This document shows positions 7,358 through 18,904 of a stretch of 64,000 nt of DNA, piece by piece. Each line of letters starts with the position of its first letter. Position 1 is the first letter of the stretch. The notes beneath the pieces are model-generated. The model ran no database searches, had not been told where the DNA came from, and saw only the letters and a list, made by a program, of their open reading frames with translations. Source of the DNA: Arthrobacter sp. PAMC25564 (lineage in GTDB: Bacteria; Actinomycetota; Actinomycetes; Actinomycetales; Micrococcaceae); NCBI RefSeq assembly GCF_004798705.1, contig NZ_CP039290.1, forward strand, positions 1,922,001 through 1,986,000, in the 5' to 3' direction. A program made the position numbers and the translations under genes.

Positions 7358-7555
7358 GCAGGGACTCGTTTCGATTGAGAAAAACGGAGGGTGCGGAGCC
7401 AAGGCGAAAGCGGCTCGGGACAGCTACCCATAACAACGTTGACTTCAGGGTAATGGTTCATCCTGAAACGCAGCCGGGAAAACCGTGAAGTGCGCCGGAC
7501 GCCAGCCGGGCCGTCATGGCGGGGGCCAAATTCCGCCACACCGCGGGCCCACCGG

Positions 7556-7561
7556 TAGGCT
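7556..7561 (+). promoter_or_regulatory. -10 box of a leaderless argS transcript
   Basis: TAGGCT ends 6 nt before the GTG start of argS at 7568, so transcription should begin at or next to the start codon. There is no Shine-Dalgarno sequence, which fits. Confidence 0.5.
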
Positions 7562-7567
7562 GGGACT

Positions 7568-9232
7568 GTGACCCCAGAAGAACTCTCCCTCGCCATATCC
7601 GCCTGCCTGAAAGACGCCGTCGCCGCCGGTGACATCGCGCTTTCCGCATCCGAGCTCCCGGATGAGGTGCGCGTCGAGCGGCCGAAGAATCGGGAACACG
7701 GCGACTGGGCCACCAACATCGCCCTCCAGCTGGCCAAGGCCGCCCGCACCAACCCGCGGGAATTCGCCGCCATCCTCAGCGCCCGGCTGAAGACGATCGA
7801 CGGCGTGTCCGCGGTCGACATCGCCGGCCCCGGCTTCCTGAACATCACAGTGGACGCCGCCGCCGCCGGAACGCTGGCCAAAGCCATCGTCGAAGCCGGC
7901 GCGGACTACGGCACCAACTCCGCGCTCGCCGGCCACGTGGTCAACATGGAATTCGTCTCGGCCAACCCCACCGGGCCGCTGCACATCGGCCATACCCGCT
8001 GGGCGGCCCTGGGTGACTCGATCGCGCGTGTGCTCCGGGCCTCCGGGGCGGACGTCACGGCGGAGTATTACATCAACGACGCCGGATCCCAGATGAACGT
8101 CTTCGCCCACTCCGTGCTCTCCCGGCTGCACGGCCGCGACGTTCCCGAGGGCGGCTACCCGGGCCAGTACATCGCAGACCTGGGCCACGAGGTGCTGACG
8201 CAGCACCCGGACATCCGCGAACTCACCGATGTGGCGGCACTGCCGGTGATCCGCGGCGCGGCCTACAAGGCGCAGATGCACGACATCAAGCAGACCCTGG
8301 CCGGGTTCGGTGTCGACTTCGACGTCTTCTTCTCCGAACAGGAGCTGCACGACGCCGGCGCGATCGAGGACGCCGTCGCGCGCCTCCGCGAACAGGGACA
8401 CGTCTACGACGACGGCGGCGCCGTCTGGCTGCGCACCACCGACTTCGGCGACGACAAGGACCGCGTGATGATCCGCGCGAACGGCGAGCCGACCTACTTC
8501 GCCGCCGATGCCGCGTACTACCTGTCCAAGAAGGACCGCGGCTACACAGAAAAGATCTACCTGCTCGGTGCCGACCACCACGGCTACATCAACAGGCTCA
8601 AGGCCATCGCGGCCGCCGCCGGGGACGACCCCGAGGTCAACATCGAGGTCCTGATCGGCCAGCTCGTCTCGGTCAACGGCGCCAAGCTGTCCAAGCGCGC
8701 CGGGAACATCATCGAACTCAAGGACCTCATCGACTGGCTGGGCAAGGACGCGGTCCGCTACTCGCTGGCGCGCTTCCCGGCTGATTCGCCGCTGACGCTG
8801 GACCCCGAGCTGCTGAAGAAGCACAGCAACGAGAACCCGGTGTTCTACGTCCAGTACGCCCACGCACGCTCCCGCGGCACGGCCCGCAACGCGGTGGCCG
8901 CGGGCGTGGAGCGCAGTGTTGACGGCAAAGACAGCTTCGACGCCTCCCTGCTGGATCACGCGACGGAAAACGAGCTGCTGTCCTACCTCGGCAGCTATCC
9001 CTCGATCGTGGCCAAGGCCGCCGAACTGCGCGAACCGCACCGCGTCGCCCGCCACCTCGAGGTCATCGCCGGCGCCTACCACCGCTGGTATGACGCCTGC
9101 CGCGTGGCACCGCTCGGCGACGAAGCCATCACCGACCTCAACCGCACCCGGCTGTGGCTCAACGACGCCACGAGCCAGGTGCTGGCCAACGGCCTGGAAC
9201 TGCTGGGCGTCTCGGCGCCGGAACGGATGTAA
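7568..9232 (+). CDS. argS: Arginyl-tRNA synthetase
   Basis: A protein of 554 residues, the usual length for class I ArgRS. It charges tRNA-Arg with arginine in the cytoplasm. An N-terminal tRNA-D-loop recognition domain is followed by the HIGH signature (PLHIGHTRW, about residue 137), the GADHHGYINR segment, the KMSKS-like GAKLSKRAGN (about residue 372) and the C-terminal anticodon-binding helical domain. The start is GTG 7568 with a -10 box but no ribosome binding site, so it is probably leaderless. lysA begins 5 nt after its stop. This argS-lysA-hom-thrC-thrB order is typical of actinobacteria. The tRNA-Arg gene lies 3 kb upstream. Confidence 0.97.
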   Translation: MTPEELSLAISACLKDAVAAGDIALSASELPDEVRVERPKNREHGDWATNIALQLAKAARTNPREFAAILSARLKTIDGVSAVDIAGPGFLNITVDAAAAGTLAKAIVEAGADYGTNSALAGHVVNMEFVSANPTGPLHIGHTRWAALGDSIARVLRASGADVTAEYYINDAGSQMNVFAHSVLSRLHGRDVPEGGYPGQYIADLGHEVLTQHPDIRELTDVAALPVIRGAAYKAQMHDIKQTLAGFGVDFDVFFSEQELHDAGAIEDAVARLREQGHVYDDGGAVWLRTTDFGDDKDRVMIRANGEPTYFAADAAYYLSKKDRGYTEKIYLLGADHHGYINRLKAIAAAAGDDPEVNIEVLIGQLVSVNGAKLSKRAGNIIELKDLIDWLGKDAVRYSLARFPADSPLTLDPELLKKHSNENPVFYVQYAHARSRGTARNAVAAGVERSVDGKDSFDASLLDHATENELLSYLGSYPSIVAKAAELREPHRVARHLEVIAGAYHRWYDACRVAPLGDEAITDLNRTRLWLNDATSQVLANGLELLGVSAPERM

Positions 9233-9237
9233 CCGCC

Positions 9238-10776
9238 ATGTGGCAGAACCCAGAAAACCCGGTAACCCCGGCACAAACCCCAACCGGATCCGCTTCCCCG
9301 CTTGCCCCGGACTGGCTGCAGCTCCCCGCGGACCTGAACGTCCTCCACGAGCCCCTGTGGGCGGACGGCGTCGGCCGCAACGGCGACGGCGAACTCGCCA
9401 TCGACGGCATCCCGGTCAGTGAGCTGCAGCGCGAGTACGGCACGCCGCTGTTCGTGATGAGCGAGACGGACTTCCGGGCCCGTGCACGGGCCTTCATGGA
9501 TGCCTTCAACGATGCCTTCGCGGACATCTGCGGCGGAGTGGATGTGTACTACGCCGGGAAGTCCTTCCTCTGCACCGCCGTCGTCCGGTGGGTGGAGGAA
9601 GAAGGGCTGCGCCTGGACACGGCCTCCGGCGGGGAGCTCGCCGTCGCCGCCCTGGCCGGCATTTCCGGCGCCGACGTCGCCCTGCACGGCAACAACAAGT
9701 CCGACGCCGAAATCCACCGGGCCCTGGACATGCAGCTGGGCCGGATCGTCGTGGACAGCCTGGCCGAACTGGAACGCGTCGCCACGATCGCCGCGGCCCG
9801 CGGCGAAACCGCCAGGGTCATGCTGCGGCTGACCCCGGGCGTGCACGCCCACACCCACGAGTTCATCGCCACCGCGCACGAGGACCAGAAGTTCGGCCTC
9901 TCCATGGCGCCCGATTCCACCGAACAGGCCGGGCTGTCCGCGGCCGAGGAAGCGGTCGCCGCGGCAGCGGGCCATCCGGGCATCGAACTGCTGGGCCTGC
10001 ACTGCCACATCGGTTCGCAGATCTTTGAGCCTGACGGCTTCGCCGTTGCCGCGGAGAAGCTGCTGGACTTCCTCGCCGCGATGCAGGCGAAGTACTCCAT
10101 CGTGTTGCCCGAACTGGACCTGGGCGGCGGCTACGGCATCGCCTACACGCCGGTGGACACCCCCCGCCCGGCTGCCGAGATCGCGCAGGCGATGGCCGCC
10201 GTCGTCCGCACCAAATGCGCCGAACTCGGCATCACGGCCCCGCGGATTTCGATCGAACCGGGCCGCGCGATCGTGGGCAGCACCACCTTCACGCTCTACG
10301 AGGTGGGCACCCTGAAGACGGTGCGGGTCGACGCGGCCGCCGAAGGGGCAGAAGGAGCCGGCGCCGGCCAGGCAGCCGGAACCGGCGCAACGGCGGCGAA
10401 AGACGTTACGTACCCCCGCCGGTATGTGTCGGTGGACGGCGGCATGAGCGACAACCCCCGTCCGGTGCTGTACGACGCGGATTATTCCGCGATCCTGGCC
10501 TCCCGGACCTCCGCCGCGGCTCCACAGCTGTCCCGAGTAGTGGGCAAACATTGCGAGAGCGGCGACATAGTTGTTAGAGATGTATATCTGCCCGAGGACG
10601 TGGCAGCCGGTGATCTGCTCGCTGTACCGGGGACCGGCGCCTACTGCTGGGCCCTGTCAAGCAACTACAACTATCTGGCCCGGCCGGGCGTTGTCGCTGT
10701 GCGCGATGGATCATCCCGGCTGATTGTCCGCGGGGAAACCGAACAAGATTTGCTCAACCGCGACATGGGAGTCTGA
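9238..10776 (+). CDS. lysA: Diaminopimelate decarboxylase
   Basis: A protein of 512 residues, longer than the common 420-450. It converts meso-diaminopimelate to L-lysine, the last step of the pathway, and uses PLP. The cofactor lysine is in YYAGKS (K108). HGNNKSDAEI, HCHIGSQ, LDLGGGYGIAY and EPGRAIVG are typical of fold-type III decarboxylases, and the partner-subunit CESGDIVV motif is present. An Ala/Gly-rich insertion at about residues 364-392 interrupts the C-terminal barrel and explains part of the extra length. ATG 9238 is chosen because the earlier ATG at 9154 lies inside argS. The next gene, hom, starts on the base after its stop. Confidence 0.95.
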   Translation: MWQNPENPVTPAQTPTGSASPLAPDWLQLPADLNVLHEPLWADGVGRNGDGELAIDGIPVSELQREYGTPLFVMSETDFRARARAFMDAFNDAFADICGGVDVYYAGKSFLCTAVVRWVEEEGLRLDTASGGELAVAALAGISGADVALHGNNKSDAEIHRALDMQLGRIVVDSLAELERVATIAAARGETARVMLRLTPGVHAHTHEFIATAHEDQKFGLSMAPDSTEQAGLSAAEEAVAAAAGHPGIELLGLHCHIGSQIFEPDGFAVAAEKLLDFLAAMQAKYSIVLPELDLGGGYGIAYTPVDTPRPAAEIAQAMAAVVRTKCAELGITAPRISIEPGRAIVGSTTFTLYEVGTLKTVRVDAAAEGAEGAGAGQAAGTGATAAKDVTYPRRYVSVDGGMSDNPRPVLYDADYSAILASRTSAAAPQLSRVVGKHCESGDIVVRDVYLPEDVAAGDLLAVPGTGAYCWALSSNYNYLARPGVVAVRDGSSRLIVRGETEQDLLNRDMGV

Positions 10777-12093
10777 ATGACCGAATTGCGAACCCTGAAA
10801 GTAGCCCTGCTGGGCTGTGGCAATGTCGGGGCCCAGGTTGCGCGGATCCTCCTCGACGATGCCGACATGCTGGCGTCCCGCGCCGGCGCCCGGCTCGAGC
10901 TGAGCGGCATCGCCGTGCGCAACGTTGATGCCCCCCGCGACGTCGAACTGCCGCACGGGCTGTTCACTACCGACGCCGAGACCCTGGTCAAGGACGCCGA
11001 CCTGGTAATCGAGCTGATGGGCGGGATCGAACCCGCCCGGACCCTGATCCTGACCGCGATGCGGAACGGCGCCTGCGTCGTCACCGGCAACAAGGCGCTG
11101 CTGGCGCAGGACGGCCCGACCCTCCACGAGGAAGCGGACAAGGCCGGCGTGCAGCTGTCCTACGAGGCCGCCGTGGCCGGCGCCATCCCGATCCTGCGGC
11201 CCATCCGGGACAGCCTGTCCGGCGACCGGATCACCCGCGTGCTGGGCATCGTCAACGGCACCACCAACTTCATCCTGGACCAGATGGACTCGACCGGCGC
11301 GCAGTTCGCCGACGCCCTGGCCGAGGCCCAGCGACTCGGCTACGCCGAAGCGGACCCCACGGCCGACGTCGAAGGCCACGACGCCGCCGCGAAGGCCGCC
11401 ATCCTCGCCTCGCTGTCCTTCCACACCCGTTTCGCCCTCGAAGACGTGTACTGCGAAGGCATCAGCTCCGTCACGGCCGCGGACATCGCTGCCGCGAAGG
11501 ACGCCGGGTTTGTGATCAAGCTGCTGGCGATCGCCGAGAAGCTGACCGACACCAACGGCAGCACGGGCGTCTCCGTCCGCGTCCACCCCACCCTGCTCCC
11601 GCGTGAACACCCGATGGCCGCGGTCCACGGTGCATTCAATGCCGTGTTCATCGAGGCCGAAAACGCTGGTGAGCTGATGTTCTACGGCCAGGGCGCCGGC
11701 GGCACCCCGACCGCCTCTGCGGTGATGGGCGACCTCGTGTCGGCGGCCCGCAGCATTGTGCTCGGGGGTCCCGGCCGCGCCGAAACCACCACCGGGCAGG
11801 TCCCCGCGCTGCCCATCGACGCCGCCACCACGAGCTACTACATCGGGCTCGACGTCGCGGATGAGCCCGGCGTCCTGGCCAGGATCGCCCAGCTCTTCGC
11901 CGAGCACGGCGTCTCCATTGAAACCATGCGGCAGACCATCCAACGCGGCGCCGATTCCAAGCTGGAATCAGCCGAACTGCGGATCGTCACGCACCGTGCA
12001 CGCGAAGCTGCACTGGCAGCAACCGTCGAGGCCGTCAAGGGCCTGGACGTCATCAATTCCGTTACATCCGTACTGCGGGTAGAAGGAGTCTAA
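10777..12093 (+). CDS. hom: Homoserine dehydrogenase
   Basis: A protein of 438 residues that reduces aspartate semialdehyde to homoserine with NAD(P)H, the entry to threonine and methionine synthesis. The N-terminal GCGNVG motif (residues 13-18) binds the nucleotide. GNKALLA and VNGTTNFILDQM belong to the catalytic domain. A C-terminal ACT domain (from about residue 355, YYIGLDVADEPGVLARIAQLF) should give feedback inhibition by threonine. It starts immediately after the lysA stop and is followed without a gap by thrC, so it is part of one operon. Confidence 0.97.
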   Translation: MTELRTLKVALLGCGNVGAQVARILLDDADMLASRAGARLELSGIAVRNVDAPRDVELPHGLFTTDAETLVKDADLVIELMGGIEPARTLILTAMRNGACVVTGNKALLAQDGPTLHEEADKAGVQLSYEAAVAGAIPILRPIRDSLSGDRITRVLGIVNGTTNFILDQMDSTGAQFADALAEAQRLGYAEADPTADVEGHDAAAKAAILASLSFHTRFALEDVYCEGISSVTAADIAAAKDAGFVIKLLAIAEKLTDTNGSTGVSVRVHPTLLPREHPMAAVHGAFNAVFIEAENAGELMFYGQGAGGTPTASAVMGDLVSAARSIVLGGPGRAETTTGQVPALPIDAATTSYYIGLDVADEPGVLARIAQLFAEHGVSIETMRQTIQRGADSKLESAELRIVTHRAREAALAATVEAVKGLDVINSVTSVLRVEGV

Positions 12094-13200
12094 GTGGCTC
12101 ACCAATGGCGCGGCGTCATCCGCGAATACGCTGAACGTCTTCCTGTCACCGAGGCCACGAAGGTCATCACCCTTGGCGAGGGCGGCACTCCGCTCGTGCA
12201 CGCCAGGCACCTTTCCGAGCTGACCGGCTGTGCCGTCTACCTCAAGGTCGAAGGCATGAACCCGACCGGATCCTTCAAGGACCGCGGCATGACCATGGCC
12301 ATGACGGCCGCCGTCGCCTCCGGCGCCAAGGCCGTGGTCTGCGCCTCCACCGGAAACACCTCCGCCTCCGCCGCGGCCTACGCGACGTCGGCGGGCCTGA
12401 AGTGCGCGGTGCTCGTGCCCGAGGGCAAGATTTCCATGGGCAAGCTCAGCCAGGCGATTGCGCACGGCGCCACGCTGCTGCAGGTCGACGGCAACTTCGA
12501 CGACTGCCTCGACATCGCGCGCAAGCTGGGGGAGTCCTACCCGGTGTTCCTCGTGAACTCGGTCAACCCGGCCCGCATCGAGGGCCAGAAGACCGGCGCC
12601 TTCGAGGTCGTCGACGCGCTCGGCGACGCCCCCGACTTCCACGTGCTCCCGGTCGGCAACGCCGGCAACATCAGCGCCTACTGGAAGGGCTACAAGGAAT
12701 ACTCCGCACCGTTCGAGTCCGCCACCGCCGGCACGCTGCCCCCGGTTTCGACGAAGACGCCGGTCATGTGGGGCTTCCAGGCTGCCGGGGCCGCCCCGTT
12801 TGTCGCAGGCCACCCGATCAGCGAACCGGACACCATCGCGACGGCCATCCGGATCGGAAATCCCGCCTCCTGGGACACCGCCGTTGCTGCCCGGGACGAG
12901 TCCGGCGGCGTGATCGAAGCCGTGACGGACGAGGAAATCCTGTCCGCCCACCGCTGGCTCTCCGCCCGCGAAGGGGTCTTCGTGGAGCCGGGCTCCGCCG
13001 CCGGCGTCGCGGGCCTGATCAAGAAGCACGCGGCCGGTGAGGTGCCCGCCGGAAAGACCATCGTCATCACCGTGACGGGCCACGGACTCAAGGACCCGCA
13101 GTGGGCCCTGCGCACCGAGGACGGCAGCGAAGTGCAGCCCCTGAAGGTCTCCAATGACGTCGTCACGGTTGCGGCCGCCCTGGGACTGGAAGAAAAATAG
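12094..13200 (+). CDS. thrC: Threonine synthase
   Basis: A protein of 368 residues. It is a PLP enzyme that turns O-phosphohomoserine into threonine. The PLP-binding lysine is in [11 protein letters not shown] (K62), with [14 protein letters not shown] and the phosphate-cradle [17 protein letters not shown] downstream. The length fits the short, actinobacterial-type enzyme. The start is GTG directly after the hom stop codon, and thrB begins 2 nt after its own stop. Confidence 0.97.
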   Translation: MAHQWRGVIREYAERLPVTEATKVITLGEGGTPLVHARHLSELTGCAVYLKVEGMNPTGSFKDRGMTMAMTAAVASGAKAVVCASTGNTSASAAAYATSAGLKCAVLVPEGKISMGKLSQAIAHGATLLQVDGNFDDCLDIARKLGESYPVFLVNSVNPARIEGQKTGAFEVVDALGDAPDFHVLPVGNAGNISAYWKGYKEYSAPFESATAGTLPPVSTKTPVMWGFQAAGAAPFVAGHPISEPDTIATAIRIGNPASWDTAVAARDESGGVIEAVTDEEILSAHRWLSAREGVFVEPGSAAGVAGLIKKHAAGEVPAGKTIVITVTGHGLKDPQWALRTEDGSEVQPLKVSNDVVTVAAALGLEEK

Positions 13201-13202
13201 CC

Positions 13203-14189
13203 TTGGAAACCACGCTCAAAGTCCCGGCCGATTCCGCTGCCGCCTGGCCGGCGGTCCCGGCCGGGCAGCTGGTGACGGTCCGCGTACCGGCCACCAGCGC
13301 CAACCTGGGGCCCGGCTACGACAGCCTCGGCCTGGCACTGTCGCTGCATGACACCCTTACGGTGGAGACGCTGGCCAGCGGTGAGCTTGAATTCGAGCTC
13401 AGCGGCGAAGGCGCGGAAACCTTGCCGCGGGACGCGAGCCACCTCGTGGTCAAGGCCATCACCGAAGCCCTGCACCGCCTCGGGTTCCGGCACGATGGCC
13501 TGCGGATCACGGCGGACAACGTCAACCCGCACGGCCGGGGCCTGGGGTCATCGGCCTCGGCCGTCGTCGCGGCCGTATCCGCCGCGAATGCCCTGGTCCC
13601 GGAAGCAGCCCGGCGCGGCAAGGACTGGATCCTGCAGCTCACTTCCGAGATGGAAGGCCACCCGGACAACGTCGCACCCGCCATTTTCGGCGGGCTGGCG
13701 CTGTCATGGCAGGACAGTGACCAGTACAGGAGCACCTGCGCGACGGTCGTTGACTCGGTCATTCCCGTCGTCGCCGTGCCTGATTTCGAGCTGTCCACCG
13801 AAGCCGCGCGCGCCCTGCTTCCCGCCTCCGTGGGCCACCACGCCGCCGCGATGAACTCCGGCCGCGCCGCATTGCTGATCCATGCGCTGACGGCGAAGCC
13901 CGAGTTCCTGCTGCCCGGCACCGAGGACTACCTGCACCAGAGCTACCGTGCCGAGGCGATGCGGCCCAGCGCGGAGCTGATCGCCGCGCTGCGGGGGGCG
14001 GGGTACGCCGCCGTCGTCTCCGGCGCCGGGCCCACCGTGCTGGTACTCGCCGAGGGGGAGGCGGAGGCCGCCACGGTCGTCGACTTCATCGGATCCCACA
14101 CGGCCGGCAACACGCCGGAGGTGGGCTGGCGCGTGATGAAGCTGGCCGTCGACGTTGAAGGTGCTAAAGTGGAAGTGCACCGGCGGTAA
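13203..14189 (+). CDS. thrB: Homoserine kinase
   Basis: A protein of 328 residues of the GHMP kinase superfamily that phosphorylates homoserine with ATP to give the substrate of ThrC. The ATP-binding loop GRGLGSSASA is at residues 111-120, preceded by PATSANLGPGYD (motif 1) and followed by VSGAGPTVLVLA (motif 3). The start codon is TTG 13203, 2 nt after the thrC stop; no better start keeps motif 1 complete. It is the last gene of the amino-acid operon. A TAAAGT box near its end may serve rho. Confidence 0.96.
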   Translation: METTLKVPADSAAAWPAVPAGQLVTVRVPATSANLGPGYDSLGLALSLHDTLTVETLASGELEFELSGEGAETLPRDASHLVVKAITEALHRLGFRHDGLRITADNVNPHGRGLGSSASAVVAAVSAANALVPEAARRGKDWILQLTSEMEGHPDNVAPAIFGGLALSWQDSDQYRSTCATVVDSVIPVVAVPDFELSTEAARALLPASVGHHAAAMNSGRAALLIHALTAKPEFLLPGTEDYLHQSYRAEAMRPSAELIAALRGAGYAAVVSGAGPTVLVLAEGEAEAATVVDFIGSHTAGNTPEVGWRVMKLAVDVEGAKVEVHRR

Positions 14190-14509
14190 TCACGCAGGCG
14201 GTAAATCAGTAACCGTTATAAGACCGCGATGTTGGCCAAGCTGCCTCTCTCATCTCTCACTGCGCAATATTCTCCGGTGCCACCTGCTTTCGGTCTGACG
14301 CAGGATTCAGCAGAATTTCTCTGTACCCCTGAAGTGTCAGCCCGCCGCTCCTCATGTTCGGAACGCGGCCGGTGTTGCAGTATCCGGTCCTGCTGGCCAA
14401 TATCCATCCGGCATGGCCGAAATCCCGGCTGCAGATCTGAACTGCAGCCCAGATCAAATCATCGCGTCCAGCTCCCAGTCTGGACGCCGTCGAGGGGGAA
14501 GGATCCTTC
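14190..14509 (+). promoter_or_regulatory. rho leader region (320 nt, no gene)
   Basis: No open frame here looks coding. A TAAAGT box (14165-14170) inside the thrB end and a TTATAA stretch near 14216 could start a transcript with a leader of about 300 nt. A perfect 8-bp stem, GCGTCCAG at 14464-14471 and CTGGACGC at 14480-14487, stands just before the GGGGGAAGGA ribosome binding site. Long leaders at rho are known in other bacteria to support autogenous termination; that role here is inferred. Confidence 0.45.
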
Positions 14510-16690
<2,181 letters not shown>

Positions 16691-16700
16691 CGTCACGTAA

Positions 16701-16748
16701 CCGCTCGAAAATTGGCGGCCATTCCCTGGCCGCCAATTTCTCGAGCGG
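16701..16748 (+). terminator. Terminator hairpin after rho
   Basis: Arms of about 21 nt (16701-16721 and 16727-16748) are complementary apart from one bulged base, with a TTCCC loop. The core is TTGGCGGCCA/TGGCCGCCAA. It begins 10 nt after the rho stop. There is no long T-run. Confidence 0.6.
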
Positions 16749-16781
16749 TTCCTGGTTTAACCGGATTGGCCGCCCGCCGAA

Positions 16782-16846
16782 AACAACTCGGGGTCACTTA
16801 GCGCCCATCAGAGCGGGTCGAATGGGCCGTAAGTGACCCCGCGTTG
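16782..16846. repeat. Dispersed 65-nt palindromic repeat, copy A
   Basis: This intergenic element runs from AACAACTCGGGGTCACTTA to TAAGTGACCCCGCGTTG. Its ends are inverted (GGGGTCACTTA against TAAGTGACCCC) and it has an inner GCGCCCAT/ATGGGCC pair. A second element of exactly the same length lies at 62078-62142; by eye about 49 of 65 positions match, with differences mostly in the loop. Confidence 0.7.
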
Positions 16847-16853
16847 CAGTAAC

Positions 16854-16859
16854 TAGACT
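16854..16859 (+). promoter_or_regulatory. Probable -10 box for prfA
   Basis: TAGACT would place the transcript start about 20 nt before the prfA ATG, leaving room for the AAAGAGG ribosome binding site at 16871-16877. Confidence 0.4.
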
Positions 16860-16885
16860 TGTAAGAGTCGAAAGAGGTTTTGAAA

Positions 16886-17959
16886 ATGTTTGAGTCCGTA
16901 CAGGGCCTGCTGGATGAGCATGATGCCATCCAGGCTCAGCTTGGGGATCCTGCTGTCTATGCTGACCAGCGGCTGGCCCGGAAACTCGGGCGGCGTTCGG
17001 CTCAGCTGAATGGCATCGTGGAGGCCTACCACAAGTGGCATGCGATCCAGGATGACCTCGCCGCTGCCAAGGAGATGGCTGCCGACGATCCTGAGTTCGC
17101 CGCGGAGGTTCCTGAACTGGAGACGGCGCTGGATACGGCGGCCGCGAAGCTGCGCCGGCTGCTGATCCCGCGCGATCCGGACGATGCCCGCAACGTGATT
17201 CTCGAGGTCAAGGGCGGTGAAGGCGGCGACGAGGCCGCCCTGTTCGCCGCCGACCTGCTGCGGATGTACTCGCGGTACGCGGAATCCCGCGGCTGGAAGA
17301 CCGAGATCATCTCGGCCAACGAGTCCGATCTTGGCGGGTACAAGGACGTCCAGATGGCCGTCAAAGGCAATTCGAACGACCCGGCGGAGGGCGTCTACGC
17401 GCGGCTCAAGTTCGAGGGCGGCGTGCACCGCGTGCAGCGCGTGCCCGTAACCGAGTCCCAGGGCCGGATCCACACCTCGGCGGCCGGCGTGCTGGTGCTG
17501 CCCGAAGTGGACGAGCCCGAAGAACTCGACATCAGCCCGAACGATCTGAAGATCGACGTCTACCGTTCCTCCGGCCCCGGCGGGCAGTCGGTCAACACGA
17601 CCGACTCAGCCGTCCGCATCACCCACCTTCCCACCGGAATCGTGGTGGCCATGCAGAACGAGAAGTCGCAGCTGCAGAACCGTGAAGCCGGCATGCGCGT
17701 GCTGCGTGCCCGCATCCTGGCGCACCAGCAGGAGCAGATCGACGCCGAGAACTCGGCACAACGCAAGTCCCAGATCCGCACCATGGACCGCTCCGAGCGG
17801 ATCCGGACCTATAACTACCCGGAAAACCGGATCGCGGACCACCGCACCGGCTACAAGGCGTACAACCTGGACCAGGTCATGAACGGCGACCTTGAACCGG
17901 TGATCCAGTCGGCCATCGAGATGGATGAGCAGTCCCGCCTCGACGCCATCGGCGAGTAG
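16886..17959 (+). CDS. prfA: Peptide chain release factor 1
   Basis: A protein of 357 residues that reads UAA and UAG stop codons and triggers peptide release. The tripeptide anticodon is PVT (residues 187-189), the mark of RF1 rather than RF2. The universal GGQ that reaches the peptidyl-transferase centre is at 232-234, inside [14 protein letters not shown] 16886 is preferred to the TTG 6 nt upstream because AAAGAGG is spaced 8 nt from it. prmC, which methylates the GGQ glutamine, follows 17 nt after the stop. Confidence 0.97.
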   Translation: MFESVQGLLDEHDAIQAQLGDPAVYADQRLARKLGRRSAQLNGIVEAYHKWHAIQDDLAAAKEMAADDPEFAAEVPELETALDTAAAKLRRLLIPRDPDDARNVILEVKGGEGGDEAALFAADLLRMYSRYAESRGWKTEIISANESDLGGYKDVQMAVKGNSNDPAEGVYARLKFEGGVHRVQRVPVTESQGRIHTSAAGVLVLPEVDEPEELDISPNDLKIDVYRSSGPGGQSVNTTDSAVRITHLPTGIVVAMQNEKSQLQNREAGMRVLRARILAHQQEQIDAENSAQRKSQIRTMDRSERIRTYNYPENRIADHRTGYKAYNLDQVMNGDLEPVIQSAIEMDEQSRLDAIGE

Positions 17960-17976
17960 TCCGGGCTGGTGCTGTT

Positions 17977-18900
17977 ATGACACTGGGCGCAGGGATGAGC
18001 CTTGCCGAGGCGGTGCGCGAAGCGACGGCCGTGCTGGCCGCGGCCGGCGTGCCCAGCCCGCGGGTCGACGCCGAACTCCTGGCCGAGCACCTGCTCGGCG
18101 TGGGACTTGGCCGGCTTCGTGCGCTGTTGCTGGGCGACTCGCCCGCTCCGGAGGGCTACGCCGATCTCGTCGCCGAGCGTGCGCAGCGGATCCCGCTGCA
18201 GCACCTCACCGGCGTCGCGCATTTCCGGTACCTGGAACTGGCGGTGGGCCCCGGGGTTTTTATTCCCCGCCCGGAAACCGAGTCCGTTGTGCAGCTGGTG
18301 ATCGACCGGCTGCAGGGCATGGCGCACCCCAAGGTGGTGGACCTGGGCACCGGTTCCGGTGCAATCGCAGGTTCGATTGCCCATGAGGTCCCCGGCGCCG
18401 AGGTCCATGCCGTGGAGTTCAGCGGGTTCGCGCATGCCTGGGCGGCGAAGAACCTCGGGCCGCTCGGCGTCCACCTCGTCCGCGGTGACTTGCGCGACGC
18501 GCTGCCTGAACACAACGGCAGCTTCGACGTCGTGGTCTCCAATCCGCCCTACATCCCCGCCGAAGCCGTCCCGAACGAACCCGAAGTCGCGCTGCACGAT
18601 CCACCCGAGGCACTGTACGGCGGGGGGGCGGACGGCATGGAACTTCCGACGGCGGCGGCGGCGTCCGCCGCACGGCTGTTGGTGCCCGGCGGCTACTTCA
18701 TCATGGAACACGCGGAAGTCCAGTCGGCCTGGATCGCGTCCATACTCGACCGCACCGGACTCTGGTCCGACGTGACAACGCACCGGGACCTCAACGGCAA
18801 GGAACGGGCCACCAGCGCGGTCCGGAAGGCCGGAGACCCCGAAAACCGGCCACCGGAAACCGGACACGGACAAACCCACAAACACCGCACGAAGGAATAG
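17977..18900 (+). CDS. prmC: Release factor glutamine N5-methyltransferase
   Basis: A protein of 307 residues that methylates the GGQ glutamine of release factors with S-adenosylmethionine. The SAM-binding VVDLGTGSGAIAGSIA and the substrate-binding NPPY (189-192) are clear, along with FIPRPETE and a helical N-terminal domain. It directly follows its substrate gene prfA. The C-terminal 20 or so residues (PENRPPETGHGQTHKHRTKE) are a hydrophilic tail not found in typical members. An internal ATG at 17995 is an alternative start. Confidence 0.95.
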   Translation: MTLGAGMSLAEAVREATAVLAAAGVPSPRVDAELLAEHLLGVGLGRLRALLLGDSPAPEGYADLVAERAQRIPLQHLTGVAHFRYLELAVGPGVFIPRPETESVVQLVIDRLQGMAHPKVVDLGTGSGAIAGSIAHEVPGAEVHAVEFSGFAHAWAAKNLGPLGVHLVRGDLRDALPEHNGSFDVVVSNPPYIPAEAVPNEPEVALHDPPEALYGGGADGMELPTAAAASAARLLVPGGYFIMEHAEVQSAWIASILDRTGLWSDVTTHRDLNGKERATSAVRKAGDPENRPPETGHGQTHKHRTKE

Positions 18901-18904
18901 GGCA

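Noticed and set aside
7444..7467. TTCAGG/CCTGAA inverted pair between the FMN lipoprotein and argS
   Set aside because: Arms are only 6 bp with a 12-nt spacer; expected by chance in a window this size.
7514..9283. Long open frame (589 codons) antisense to argS
   Set aside because: It mirrors the codon bias of argS on the other strand, has no motifs and overlaps an unmistakable gene. The same applies to the long antisense frames across rho (14570-16696), atpD (29062-30783), the MprF-like gene (32839-34554) and 42208-44475.
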